This document shows, one piece after another, positions 1 to 7,652 of a DNA stretch of 53,286 bases; position 1 is the first letter of the stretch, and every line of letters begins with the position of its first letter. The notes beneath the pieces were generated by a model. It ran no database searches. It was not told the DNA's origin and was given only the letters and a program-made list of their open reading frames with translations. The DNA is from Streptomyces aurantiacus JA 4570. Lineage in GTDB: Bacteria; Actinomycetota; Actinomycetes; Streptomycetales; Streptomycetaceae. The DNA lies in contig NZ_AOPZ01000098.1 in assembly GCF_000414115.1 (NCBI RefSeq), forward strand, positions 1-53,286. The letters are read 5' to 3'. A program made the translations under genes and the position numbers.

Positions 1-992
1 AGGTGGCGGGCCGCCGCGCAGGCGTCCTGCACGGCGAGGTTGACGCCGACGCCGCCGACCGGCGACATGGTGTGCGCCGCGTCGCCGATGCACAGCAGGC
101 CGTCGCGGTACCAGCGCGGCAGGCGGCCCATGGTGACGTCGAGGAGCTTCACGTCGTCCCAGGACTCGATCGCGCGCAGCGCCTCGCGGTCCCAGTCGAG
201 CAGATCGCCGAGGCGCTCGCGGAACCATTCGACGCCGTGGGCCCGCAGCCGCGCGTCCGCGCCCTTCGCGATGAGGTAGGAGGTCTGGTAGTAGTCGCCG
301 CGGTCCATCGTGGCGGCGACCTGGCCGTCACGGACGCTCAGGAAGACGCGGCCGCGCTTGCGCCGGTCGTCCGGCGCGGGCACCCGGACCTGCCAGACGT
401 CCATCGGCACCTCGAAGGGCCTGGGGACAAGACCGGCCGCCGCGCGCACCACGGAGTCCCGGCCGTCGCAGGCGACGGTGAGGTCGGCGGCCAGTTCGCC
501 CGGGGTGCCGTTCTCGTCCGTGTACGTCACGCCGGTGACCCGCCCCGACGCGTCGGTACGCAGCCCCGTCACCGCCGTCCGCATCCGCAGCGTGAAGGAC
601 GGCTCCTCGGCCGCCGCGGTCGCGAGCAGATCGAGGAAGTCCCACTGCGGGACCATCGCGATGTACTTGTGACGGCCGGGTACGCGGCTGAGGTCGGCCG
701 CCACGAACGTCGTGCCCTCGATGTGCATCCGCAGCTCCGTCAGCCGCTGCGCGGGCAACCGGGCGAACCGTTCGCCCAGGCCCAGCTCGTCCAAGAGCCG
801 CAGCGTGGACGGATGCACGGTGTCGCCCCGGAAGTCCCGCAGGAAGTCCCCGTGCTTCTCCAGGACGGTGACCTCGACACCGGCCCGGGCGAGCAGCAGC
901 CCGAGCATCATGCCCGCCGGTCCGCCGCCCACCACACAGCACGTCGTACGTTCCCGGCCGGCCCGGCCGCCCTTGTCCGCGGAATCTGCCAT
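1..992 (-). CDS. FAD-dependent aromatic-type monooxygenase (C-terminus cut off by window edge)
   Basis: This is the N-terminal 330 codons of a class A flavoprotein monooxygenase (PHBH fold), a family that hydroxylates or epoxidises substrates using NAD(P)H, FAD and oxygen. The Rossmann dinucleotide motif GGGPAGMMLGLLLARAG is near residue 22. The CDGRDS (DG) motif lies mid-protein, and GDAAHTMSPVGGVGVN, the GD motif that contacts the FAD ribityl chain, is close to the cut edge. The start is the ATG whose first base is 992; no other ATG fits ahead of the Rossmann strand. It is divergent from the nitronate monooxygenase gene, and the gap holds two TetR-type palindromes, so it is probably under a TetR-family repressor. 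The substrate cannot be told from the sequence. Confidence 0.9.
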   Translation of the reverse strand, partial: MADSADKGGRAGRERTTCCVVGGGPAGMMLGLLLARAGVEVTVLEKHGDFLRDFRGDTVHPSTLRLLDELGLGERFARLPAQRLTELRMHIEGTTFVAADLSRVPGRHKYIAMVPQWDFLDLLATAAAEEPSFTLRMRTAVTGLRTDASGRVTGVTYTDENGTPGELAADLTVACDGRDSVVRAAAGLVPRPFEVPMDVWQVRVPAPDDRRKRGRVFLSVRDGQVAATMDRGDYYQTSYLIAKGADARLRAHGVEWFRERLGDLLDWDREALRAIESWDDVKLLDVTMGRLPRWYRDGLLCIGDAAHTMSPVGGVGVNLAVQDACAAARH

Positions 993-1042
993 GTCTGCCA
1001 CGTCCCCTCTCCCGCAGGGTTCCTCCCCGAGGTCGGGCCACT

Positions 1043-1078
1043 CTAACCGATCGGTCAGTTGTCTGACCGCTCGGTCAG
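1043..1078. promoter_or_regulatory. Twin TetR-type operator palindromes between divergent genes
   Basis: Two nearly identical 16-bp inverted repeats lie 20 bp apart centre to centre: CTAACCGATCGGTCAG (1043-1058, one arm mismatch) and CTGACCGCTCGGTCAG (1063-1078, perfect 7-bp arms). A 20-bp phase puts both on one helix face, as for cooperative dimer binding. The site sits 50 bp upstream of the flavin monooxygenase start and about 100 bp upstream of the nitronate monooxygenase start. TetR-family binding is inferred from form; no regulator gene is inside the window here. Confidence 0.65.
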
Positions 1079-1121
1079 GGAATGGCTCAGGCCGCCGAAC
1101 CGTCCCGGCGCGCGCAAAGAA

Positions 1122-1138
1122 TCTGACGCTGCATCAGA
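1122..1138. promoter_or_regulatory. Inverted repeat 42 bp before nitronate monooxygenase start
   Basis: TCTGACGCTGCATCAGA is a 17-bp imperfect palindrome (8-bp arms, one mismatch, one central base). It lies between the twin palindromes at 1043-1078 and the start codon at 1180, where an operator would overlap the promoter or leader. It shares the CTGAC half-site with 1063-1078 and with the repeat at 46672-46686. The binding protein is unknown. Confidence 0.4.
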
Positions 1139-1179
1139 AACCTCTTCCCTCGTCCGGGTCGCTGCGGCATCCTGCGCCC

Positions 1180-2298
1180 ATGCAGACGGAGCTGAGCAAG
1201 CAACTCGGAGTCGAGCACGCCGTCTTCGGCTTCACGCCGTTCCCCGCCGTGGCCGCCGCCATCAGCAGGGCGGGCGGGTTCGGGGTGCTCGGCGCGGTCC
1301 GCTACACCGCGCCCGACGACCTCGCGCGCGACCTGGACTGGATGCAGGAGCACGTGGACGGCCGCCCGTACGGCCTGGACGTCGTGATGCCCGCCAAGAA
1401 GGTCGAGGCGGCGGGCGGCGGGGCCCTGACCGAGGCCGACGTGGAGGCGATGATCCCGGCGGCGCACCGGAAGTTCGTCGAGGAGACGCTCGCCAAGCAC
1501 GAGGTGCCCGGCCTTGCCGAGGGTGAGGCGTCCGGCTGGCGCATCACCGGCTGGATGGAGCAGGTGGCGCGCGGACAGCTCGACGTGGCCTTCGACTACC
1601 CCATCAAGCTGCTCGCCAACGCGCTCGGTTCACCGCCCGCCGACGTCATCGCCCGCGCCCACGGACAGGGCGTACTCGTCGCCGCCCTCGCGGGCAGCGC
1701 CCGGCACGCGCGCAAGCACGCGGACGCCGGCATCGACATCGTCGTCGCGCAGGGCTACGAGGCGGGCGGCCACACCGGCGAGATCGCGTCGATGGTGCTC
1801 ACGCCCGAAGTCACGGAGGCCGTCGCGCCGTTGCCGGTCCTCGCCGCGGGCGGCATCGGCAGCGGTGAGCAGGTCGCGGCGGCGCTCGCGCTCGGCGCGC
1901 AGGGCGTGTGGCTCGGCTCGGTGTGGCTCACGGTGACGGAGGCCGACCTCCATTCCCCGGCGCTGACGCGGAAGTTGCTCGCGGCGGGCTCCGGCGACAC
2001 GGTCCGCTCGCGCGCGCTGACGGGCAAGCCCGCACGGCAGCTGCGTACGGAGTGGACCGACGCGTGGGACGACCCGCAGGGCCCCGGGACGCTGCCGATG
2101 CCGTTGCAGGGGCTGCTCGTCGCCGAGGCCGTGTCGCGTATCCAGAAGTACGAGGTGGAGCCGCTGCTCGGCACGCCCGTCGGGCAGATCGTGGGCCGGA
2201 TGAACAGCGAACGCGGCGTCCAGGCCGTGTTCGACGACCTGACCCGCGGATTCGAGCGCGCCGTCGCCCGGCTCAACCGCATCGCAGGACGAGCCTGA
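1180..2298 (+). CDS. Nitronate monooxygenase / 2-nitropropane dioxygenase family flavoprotein
   Basis: A 372-residue FMN-dependent TIM-barrel protein of the nitronate monooxygenase family, which oxidises alkyl nitronates; in actinobacteria many members sit in lipid or steroid catabolic operons with unknown substrates. The FMN phosphate loops are visible as GYEAGGHTGEIAS and LAAGGIGSGEQVAAALALGA, and the N-terminus has the barrel entry GFTPFPAVAAAISRAGG. The ATG at 1180 begins directly before the first barrel strand. There is no clear Shine-Dalgarno sequence just upstream, so the transcript may be nearly leaderless. It ends 9 bp before the acyl-CoA ligase and is probably co-transcribed with it. 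The pairing suggests a step in catabolism of a CoA-activated acid rather than detoxification of nitroalkanes. Confidence 0.88.
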   Translation: MQTELSKQLGVEHAVFGFTPFPAVAAAISRAGGFGVLGAVRYTAPDDLARDLDWMQEHVDGRPYGLDVVMPAKKVEAAGGGALTEADVEAMIPAAHRKFVEETLAKHEVPGLAEGEASGWRITGWMEQVARGQLDVAFDYPIKLLANALGSPPADVIARAHGQGVLVAALAGSARHARKHADAGIDIVVAQGYEAGGHTGEIASMVLTPEVTEAVAPLPVLAAGGIGSGEQVAAALALGAQGVWLGSVWLTVTEADLHSPALTRKLLAAGSGDTVRSRALTGKPARQLRTEWTDAWDDPQGPGTLPMPLQGLLVAEAVSRIQKYEVEPLLGTPVGQIVGRMNSERGVQAVFDDLTRGFERAVARLNRIAGRA

Positions 2299-2307
2299 GG
2301 AGGCCCG

Positions 2308-3861
2308 ATGAGCACCCCGCCCAACGGATTCTGGGCCCAGGCCGGTGCCGATCCCGCCCGCACCGTCCTCGTCGCGCCCGGCGGCGAGGAGTGGACGGCG
2401 GGGCGGCTGCACGCCGCCGTCAACCAGCTCGTGCACGGACTGCGCGCCGCGGGCCTGGAGCGCGGCGACGCGTTCGCCGTCGTGCTGCCCAACGGCGTGG
2501 AGTTCCTCACCGCGTACCTCGCCGCGTCGCAGGCCGGGTTCTATCTCGTCCCGGTCAACCACCACCTGGTGGGCCCGGAGATCGCCTGGATCGTCGCCGA
2601 CTCGGGCGCGAAGGTGCTCGTCGCCCACGAACGGTTCGCCGACGCGGCGACCACGGCGGCCGACGAGGCGAAGCTCCCGTCGACGCACCGATACGCCGTC
2701 GGTGGCGACGTACCGGGATTCCGCCCCTATGCCCAACTCCTGGACGGGCAGCCCGAGTCGGTGCCCGCGGGCCGCACCCTCGGCTGGGTCATGAACTACA
2801 CCTCCGGCACCACCGGAAGGCCGCGCGGCATCCGCCGCCCGCTGCCCGGCAAGCCGCCCGAGGAGTCCTACCTGGGCGGTTTCCTCGGCATCTTCGGCAT
2901 CAAGCCGTTCGACGACAACGTGCATCTGGTGTGCTCGCCGCTGTACCACACGGCCGTGCTCCAGTTCGCGGGCGCCGCCCTGCACATCGGCCACCCCCTC
3001 GTCCTCATGGACAAGTGGGCGCCCGAGGAGATGCTGCGTCTGATCGACACGTACCAGTGCACCCACACCCATATGGTCCCGACCCAGTTCCACCGCCTGC
3101 TCGCGCTGCCGGAGGAGACCCGGGCGGCGTACGACGTGTCGTCGATGCGGCACGCCATCCACGGGGCGGCGCCCTGCCCCGACCATGTGAAGCGGGCGAT
3201 GATCGAGTGGTGGGGGGAGTGCGTCGAGGAGTACTACGCGGCCAGCGAGGGCGGAGGCGCGTTCGCGACGGCGCGGGACTGGCTGAAGAAGCCCGGCACG
3301 GTCGGCAGGGCCTGGCCGATCAGCGAGCTGGCCGTCTTCGACGACGACGGCAACCGGCTGCCGCCCGGTGAACTCGGCACCGTGTACATGAAGATGAGCA
3401 CCGGCGGATTCTCGTACCACAAGGACGAGACGAAGACGAAGAAGAACCGCATCGGCGACTTCTTCACGGTCGGTGACCTCGGCTGCCTCGACGAGGACGG
3501 CTATCTCTTCCTGCGCGACCGCAAGATCGACATGATCATCTCGGGCGGCGTCAACATCTACCCGGCCGAGATCGAGTCCGCCCTGCTCACCCACCCCGCG
3601 GTCGCCGACGCCGCCGTGTTCGGCATCCCGCACGACGACTGGGGCGAGGAGGTCAAGGCCGTCGTCGAGGCCGCCGACGGGCACGACGCGGACGACGCGC
3701 TCGCCGCGGACATCCTGCGCCACTGCGAACGCCTCCTCGCGGGCTACAAGCGCCCCAAGAGCGTGGACTTCGTCGCGTCGATGCCCCGCGACCCCAACGG
3801 CAAGCTCTACAAGCGGCGGCTCCGGGAGCCGTACTGGGAGGGGCGGGAGCGGGCGGTGTGA
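2308..3861 (+). CDS. Acyl-CoA ligase (FadD-like, ANL superfamily)
   Basis: A 517-residue adenylate-forming enzyme expected to activate a carboxylic acid to its acyl-CoA through an acyl-AMP. The P-loop signature YTSGTTGRPRG is present. The A5-like region reads YYAASEGGG, the hinge is GDLGCLDEDGYLFLRDRKIDMIISGG, and the C-terminal catalytic lysine is in NGKLYKRRL. The ATG at 2308 follows AGGAGG (2298-2303) at close spacing. It is 9 bp downstream of the nitronate monooxygenase gene in the same operon. The chain specificity is not readable; the short, compact N-lobe is like FadD4-type ligases of actinobacterial acid or steroid catabolism. Confidence 0.9.
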   Translation: MSTPPNGFWAQAGADPARTVLVAPGGEEWTAGRLHAAVNQLVHGLRAAGLERGDAFAVVLPNGVEFLTAYLAASQAGFYLVPVNHHLVGPEIAWIVADSGAKVLVAHERFADAATTAADEAKLPSTHRYAVGGDVPGFRPYAQLLDGQPESVPAGRTLGWVMNYTSGTTGRPRGIRRPLPGKPPEESYLGGFLGIFGIKPFDDNVHLVCSPLYHTAVLQFAGAALHIGHPLVLMDKWAPEEMLRLIDTYQCTHTHMVPTQFHRLLALPEETRAAYDVSSMRHAIHGAAPCPDHVKRAMIEWWGECVEEYYAASEGGGAFATARDWLKKPGTVGRAWPISELAVFDDDGNRLPPGELGTVYMKMSTGGFSYHKDETKTKKNRIGDFFTVGDLGCLDEDGYLFLRDRKIDMIISGGVNIYPAEIESALLTHPAVADAAVFGIPHDDWGEEVKAVVEAADGHDADDALAADILRHCERLLAGYKRPKSVDFVASMPRDPNGKLYKRRLREPYWEGRERAV

Positions 3862-3971
3862 GGCGGTCCGTCCTGGTCCGGGCGGCGGTCCCACCCGGGG
3901 AGTGGCACGATGAAGATCGGGCTGCCGGTGCGCGGAAGCCCCCGGACGGAATCGCCGAAGGAAGCACTTCC

Positions 3972-4295
3972 ATGACCCGTACGACGGTCGTCAACCTCAA
4001 GGGCCATCGGGACGACCCCGACTACGCGGACGTCGTCTATGTGGGCCGGGCGATGAACCGGGGCGGCTGGCACCTGGAAGGCTCCCCGCTGGCAAGCCCC
4101 TTCCGCCCCGGCCCCGACGGCACGCGCGAAGAGGTCGTGGCCAAGTACCGCGCCCACCTACTCGGCCGCCCGGACCTCCTGAAACTCCTCCCGGACCTCC
4201 GGGGCCGCCGCCTCGGATGCTGGTGCGTCCCCGAGCCGTGCCACGCCGAAGTGATCGCTGAACTCGCCGACGCCGGAGAGGGGTCGAGGCCCTAG
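3972..4295 (+). CDS. DUF4326 family small protein
   Basis: A 107-residue protein of the DUF4326 family, found in actinobacteria and their phages, with no established function. The family signature is the C-terminal cysteine/histidine segment GCWCVPEPCHAEVIAELA, preceded by a KYRAHLLGR helix and an N-terminal strand with a YVGRAMNRGGW motif. The ATG at 3972 has GAAGGA about 10 bp upstream. The last 4 bp overlap the end of the oppositely oriented MBL-fold gene. The Cys-x-Cys and CH residues could bind metal, which is an inference only. Confidence 0.8.
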   Translation: MTRTTVVNLKGHRDDPDYADVVYVGRAMNRGGWHLEGSPLASPFRPGPDGTREEVVAKYRAHLLGRPDLLKLLPDLRGRRLGCWCVPEPCHAEVIAELADAGEGSRP

Positions 4296-5005
4296 GGGCT
4301 GTCCGCCGGCTCCCACACCGAGCAGTCGTGGGCGAAGAACACCCGGCGCGGGTCGAATTCCGCGAGGCGGTCCAGCCAGGGCCGGTGGCGGGGGAGCGGC
4401 GGGCCCGCGCCGTCCAGGGCGGCCTGCCGGGCGAGCTGGGCGTGGCCGAACGCGGAGGCGGAGTCGTACGCCTGACCGGCCAGCACCGCCGTGGTGCCGT
4501 CGCCGAGGCGAACCACCAGGGACTGGTGGCCCCGTGTGTGCCCGGGCGTCGGAACCACCCACACCCCCGGCCAGACCTCGGCCTCGCCCGCGAGTTCCTC
4601 GTACGACACACCGGGGAAGTCGACGAGCGCGTCGACGGTGTAGCCGCCCGCGCGGGCCGTCGCCAGCTCGGCCTCCTGGACGAGGACGGGCCTGCCCGGC
4701 AGCAGCGGGTTGCCGCCGCAGTGGTCGAAGTGCAGGTGGCAGTTCACGACGAGGGAGATGTCGTCGAGGGTCACGCCGGCTGCCGCCAGGGCGTCCGGCA
4801 GGGCGCGGCGCCGGGGCCGGTAGTGCGCCTCGGTCTCGGCGTCCGCGTGGCCGATGCCGGTGTCGAAGAGGAGCAGCCCCTGCTCGTGCCGCACCAGATG
4901 GGCGAGGGCGGGCTCCACACGTGGCTCCGTGCCGTTCGCTTCCGCGGCGGGTCGTACGAAGTACCCGAGGTCGAGGCGGCGTATCGCAGTCGTGGTCGTT
5001 GCCAT
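4292..5005 (-). CDS. MBL-fold metallo-hydrolase (lactonase-like)
   Basis: A 237-residue metallo-beta-lactamase-fold hydrolase of the N-acyl-homoserine-lactonase-like branch. The zinc motif HLHFDHCGG is at residues 90-95. PTPGHTRGHQS supplies the next zinc histidine, and FFAHDCSVW is the terminal metal-ligand strand. The ATG at 5005 is chosen because the fold begins at once with TAIRRLDLGYF; a second ATG at 5014 would add three residues, and neither has a strong ribosome site. It lies immediately downstream, on the same strand, of an acylase pseudogene of the penicillin/AHL-acylase family. Both families can degrade acyl-homoserine lactones, so a former quorum-quenching pair is possible but not shown. 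Confidence 0.88.
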   Translation of the reverse strand: MATTTTAIRRLDLGYFVRPAAEANGTEPRVEPALAHLVRHEQGLLLFDTGIGHADAETEAHYRPRRRALPDALAAAGVTLDDISLVVNCHLHFDHCGGNPLLPGRPVLVQEAELATARAGGYTVDALVDFPGVSYEELAGEAEVWPGVWVVPTPGHTRGHQSLVVRLGDGTTAVLAGQAYDSASAFGHAQLARQAALDGAGPPLPRHRPWLDRLAEFDPRRVFFAHDCSVWEPADSP

Positions 5006-5108
5006 GTGGCCCATGGTGGTGGGGAGCGCCCGCCACCGCCCCGTCGTCTGCCGACAGCAGAGCGCCCGCCTCCGCATGGCGTGCGGGGCGGGGGCGGGGG
5101 CGTTGGCC

Positions 5109-5805
5109 GCAGAAGCGTGACGTCACCCAGCGCTCCTGGGCGTACAGCCGGGTCTGGTCGCTGTAGTGCGGCGAGTCGGGGTTCGAGGACTGGGAGTAGG
5201 TCAGCAGGGTGGCGGCCTTGGGGCACAGCGTCTTGTCCCAGCCGACGGCCTGGATGTGGCTGGACCCGTGGGCGCGGAATGCCCGCCGCCGTCAGTTCCG
5301 TCACCGCGTCCGCGAGGGCCGTGGCGAAGCCCGGCACGGAGGTGTCGAGGGCGTTCGGGGTGCGCACCGGGTCGGAGGGCGTGAACGGCACCTTGCAGAG
5401 CTGCGCGTTCGGCACCTTCGCGGTCAGCGTGCGCCAGAACCGGTCGAAGAGCAGCGCGCCCTTGCTGCCGGTGTTCATCGTGCGGTCCCAGGACTTGATC
5501 ACCTCGCAGGCCCCGCGTACGTCGACGGCCTTGCCGTCGGCCGACCTCGCCGCGCCGGGCGGCAGCGCGGCGCACGCGCGGGCCACGTCGGCCGCCGCGA
5601 GGTCACCGGCCGGGGCGCGGTTCACGAACTGCTGGCGCCGCAGGTCCTTGACGGTCAGCCCGCCGCGCGCGGCCATCGCGGACACGTCCTCGACGGCACC
5701 GCGGGTGCGCATCGAACGCTGCGTGCCGATCGTGCCGAAGATCCGCTCGACCCGGTCAGCGGCCGCTCGGCGTTGCTCAGCCACGCGCTGTCGTTGGAGT
5801 TTGCC
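5109..5805 (-). pseudogene. Penicillin/acyl-homoserine-lactone acylase, C-terminal remnant
   Basis: This stretch encodes the second half of an Ntn-hydrolase acylase beta chain, in pieces. Read 5' to 3' on the minus strand: NSNDSAWLSNAERPLTG (one frame, about 5740-5805), then RIFGTIGTQRSMRTRGAVED onward to DAVTELTAAGIP (second frame), then HGSSHIQAVGWDKTLC to ERWVTSRFC (third frame, to about 5109). NSND is a conserved beta-chain motif of the PvdQ/AhlM family. The last frame change, near 5280, coincides with loss of the roughly 60 residues that normally separate the two blocks, so it looks like an internal deletion. After RFC the normal C-terminus is lost. The matching N-terminal piece of the same family is at 34562-34742 on the same strand. 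Confidence 0.8.
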
Positions 5806-5875
5806 AAGGTAGGGGGCGTGGAGAAAGACGCTGGTCAACCTAGCTGTTAAATGGTGCTTCTGTTCCTGGCGTAGC

Positions 5876-6045
5876 AACGTCCACCACGCCCGCTACAAGG
5901 GCCTCGCCAAGACCCAGCTGCAACACGTTCTCACTGCGGCCGCCCTCAACCTCGCCCGCATCGACGCCTGGCTCACCAACACCCCGTTCGGAGGCAGTTG
6001 GACCTCACGCCTCGACACCCTCCGCCTCTCCCTCACGGCACCTCA
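5876..6045 (+). mobile_element. IS1182-like transposase C-terminal remnant
   Basis: The plus strand encodes NVHHARYKGLAKTQLQHVLT followed by AAALNLARIDAWLTNTP, which is the end of a DDE transposase of the IS1182/IS1380-like type. The YKGLAKTQLQH and NLARIDAWL blocks are the last catalytic-core helices of that family. No start, N-terminal half or intact terminal inverted repeat is visible, so it is dead. It begins about 60-70 bp inside the point where acylase homology stops (about 5805), so it marks the left inner edge of the inserted segment. The family name comes from recalled motifs. Confidence 0.65.
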
Positions 6046-6299
6046 GATTCACCGCCGGGGGCGCCTCAGCCCGGGATTTCGTCGAGGACGTGGGCGCGGC
6101 GGGTCTGTCCCCATCTCGGTGAGGGCTGCCGTCGCACGCTTGGCGTCGATTGAGAAGGGTGCCCTGGTCAGCCTGCCGGGCAGCGGGGTTCGCCTGCTGC
6201 GCCGGCCCCGGTGTGCCGCGCCTCGTCGACCTGCCGGACCAGCTTCGCAACCGGGGCCTCCGCTACGGAAGCCTGGGGCGCGAAGGGAGCGATGTCCGG

Positions 6300-6880
6300 G
6301 TGCAGGACCCCTGCGGGCACCGATGCGGGTCCTGGGCCACTACGACTCCGTGCACAAGGCAGTCGAAGCGGCCCGCCCGCGCTGCTTGCGCACGGCCCTG
6401 CCAGAGCCGAAGTTCTTCACCGCTCAGGGGCGGGGCGACAGGGCGGTGCTGTCCGGCGAGGTCACCGATGATGAAGGAACGCTCGGCCCAGGTCAGCACG
6501 TAGGGCCACAGCTGGAGGTGACGGACGCGGGAAGCATCGAGCTCGTCCTGGCCGGCGGGCGCGGACCGGATGCGGTGGATCTGGTCGGCGGCATGGCGAC
6601 CACGGCGCTCCGCGCGGCGGCCGGCAGCGTGTTCGCGTGCGGCGCCACATGGCGCTCGAACGCCTCGGCGCCTTCCTGACGCCTGCCGCGCGCAATGACT
6701 GCTGCGGCGTGCGAGGCATCTGCGGCACCGGTCGCTTGGGACCAGGCGCGCTCGTAACCCCCGTGGATCAGTGCGAACTGCGTCTGGAAAGTGTGCAGTT
6801 CGTCGAGGGCGGTGCCGAGGTCTTCGGCGGGGGTGTCGGTGATGAGGTGCTCCGGGACAGGGGTGCGGCGCGGTGGCTGC
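6300..6880 (-). pseudogene. Frameshifted gene of unknown function
   Basis: Two minus-strand pieces in different frames read like one broken protein: LGTALDELHTFQTQFALIHG to AFERHVAPHANTLPAAARSAVV (about 6600-6860), then HAADQIHRIRSAPAGQDELD to WPYVLTWAERSFIIGDLAGQ and on (about 6300-6605). Composition is balanced and protein-like, whereas the opposite strand is low-complexity. The frame change is near 6600. No family is recognised. A fragment of a mobile-element accessory protein is possible, given the neighbouring transposase tail. Confidence 0.4.
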
Positions 6881-6929
6881 GCGCGGGGTTCAGCGGCGTG
6901 CGCCGGGGGCGGCGCAGGCCCGCAGCCGA

Positions 6930-7269
6930 TCCCGCCGCGTTCGGGATGCCGACCGGGGATGACGGTCGCCGTGACGATCCGCTGCTGTCCGACCGCTCGT
7001 GGGCGGTCAGCAGCTACCGCCCCGAGGTCGACGCGCTGCCGGCGGCGCCGACGCGGGTCGTGATCGCGGTGGGGGAGGAGTCCGAGGACGTCTTCACCGG
7101 GCGGACCGCGGTGGCGACGGCCCGACTGCTCGGCCGGCAGGCGGTGGTGTTCCCCGGCCACCACGGCGGCTTCCTCGACGGCGAGTTCGGCTACGCCGGG
7201 CGGCCCGCCGCTTTCGCGCTCAGGCTCTGTGAGGTCCTCGACGGCGCCGGCGACGTCTCCGTGGATTGA
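6930..7269 (+). pseudogene. Alpha/beta-hydrolase C-terminal remnant
   Basis: The plus strand encodes the last ~110 residues of an alpha/beta-hydrolase: SSYRPEVDALPAAPTRVVIA, then AVGEESEDVFTGRTAVATARLLG, then VVFPGHHGGFLDGEFGYAGRP. The histidine in PGHHGGF is where this family places its catalytic His. The nucleophile elbow and the N-terminal half are absent, and upstream sequence in this frame is not protein-like. It stops at 7269 and is followed by a hairpin. It was probably truncated during the rearrangements that placed the NRPS cluster here. Confidence 0.55.
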
Positions 7270-7283
7270 TGCCTCCCTCCCCG

Positions 7284-7307
7284 CCGTGTCCTGTCGGAAG
7301 GACACGG
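7284..7307. terminator. Hairpin after hydrolase remnant
   Basis: CCGTGTCCT and AGGACACGG form a perfect 9-bp stem with a 6-nt loop, 15 bp after the stop of the hydrolase remnant. There is no U-tract, as is common for Streptomyces terminators. It separates the decayed region from the NRPS cluster. Confidence 0.5.
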
Positions 7308-7652
7308 CTCGGAAGAACACCACAGGTTGGACAACCACTTGCCCGCACCCGGTACCTAGTGGTCTTGACCGGCTGATCCACGTCCCTGAAGGTGGACGAT
7401 CAGCGGAGCCCTCCGCGTCCCTGGGCCGTTGGCCGAGGGGTTGGTCCCTGCGTGCTCGTTCGGTGCGTCGGCTGCGTACAAAGGCCGTGGCAGGCGCGGG
7501 AGTTGAACGGGCGGAGGCTGAGCGCAGAGCAGCAGGGCCGACCGGTTCTTGAGGCACGGCAAGGTCATGCAAACCATCGAGGGAGCGGACGAGGTCGCCG
7601 AGGCCTCCCACGGCAGCCAGCTGCTGGGGCCGTCCGCAAGGAGGCTGTCACG
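7308..7652. other. Leader region of the NRPS/PKS cluster, no gene seen
   Basis: About 345 bp without a convincing reading frame on either strand. It must hold the promoter for the all-plus-strand cluster, because nothing upstream could drive it. A weak inverted repeat with CTGATC / GATCAG ends lies at about 7371-7402. No confident -10/-35 pair or known operator was recognised. The last 15 bp carry the strong AAGGAGG ribosome site of the next gene. Confidence 0.5.

Noticed and set aside
3..1046. Long plus-strand frame across the left edge
   Set aside because: It is the mirror of the flavin monooxygenase, rich in Arg/Ala/Pro/Gly with no motifs; the minus strand carries Rossmann, DG and GD motifs.
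1630..3894. Long minus-strand frame opposite the nitronate monooxygenase and FadD genes
   Set aside because: Low-complexity Arg/Gly/Val/Asp composition typical of antisense frames in high-GC DNA; both plus-strand genes have clear family motifs.
5876..6045. Intact insertion sequence
   Set aside because: Only the transposase C-terminal end is present, with no start and no terminal inverted repeats found.
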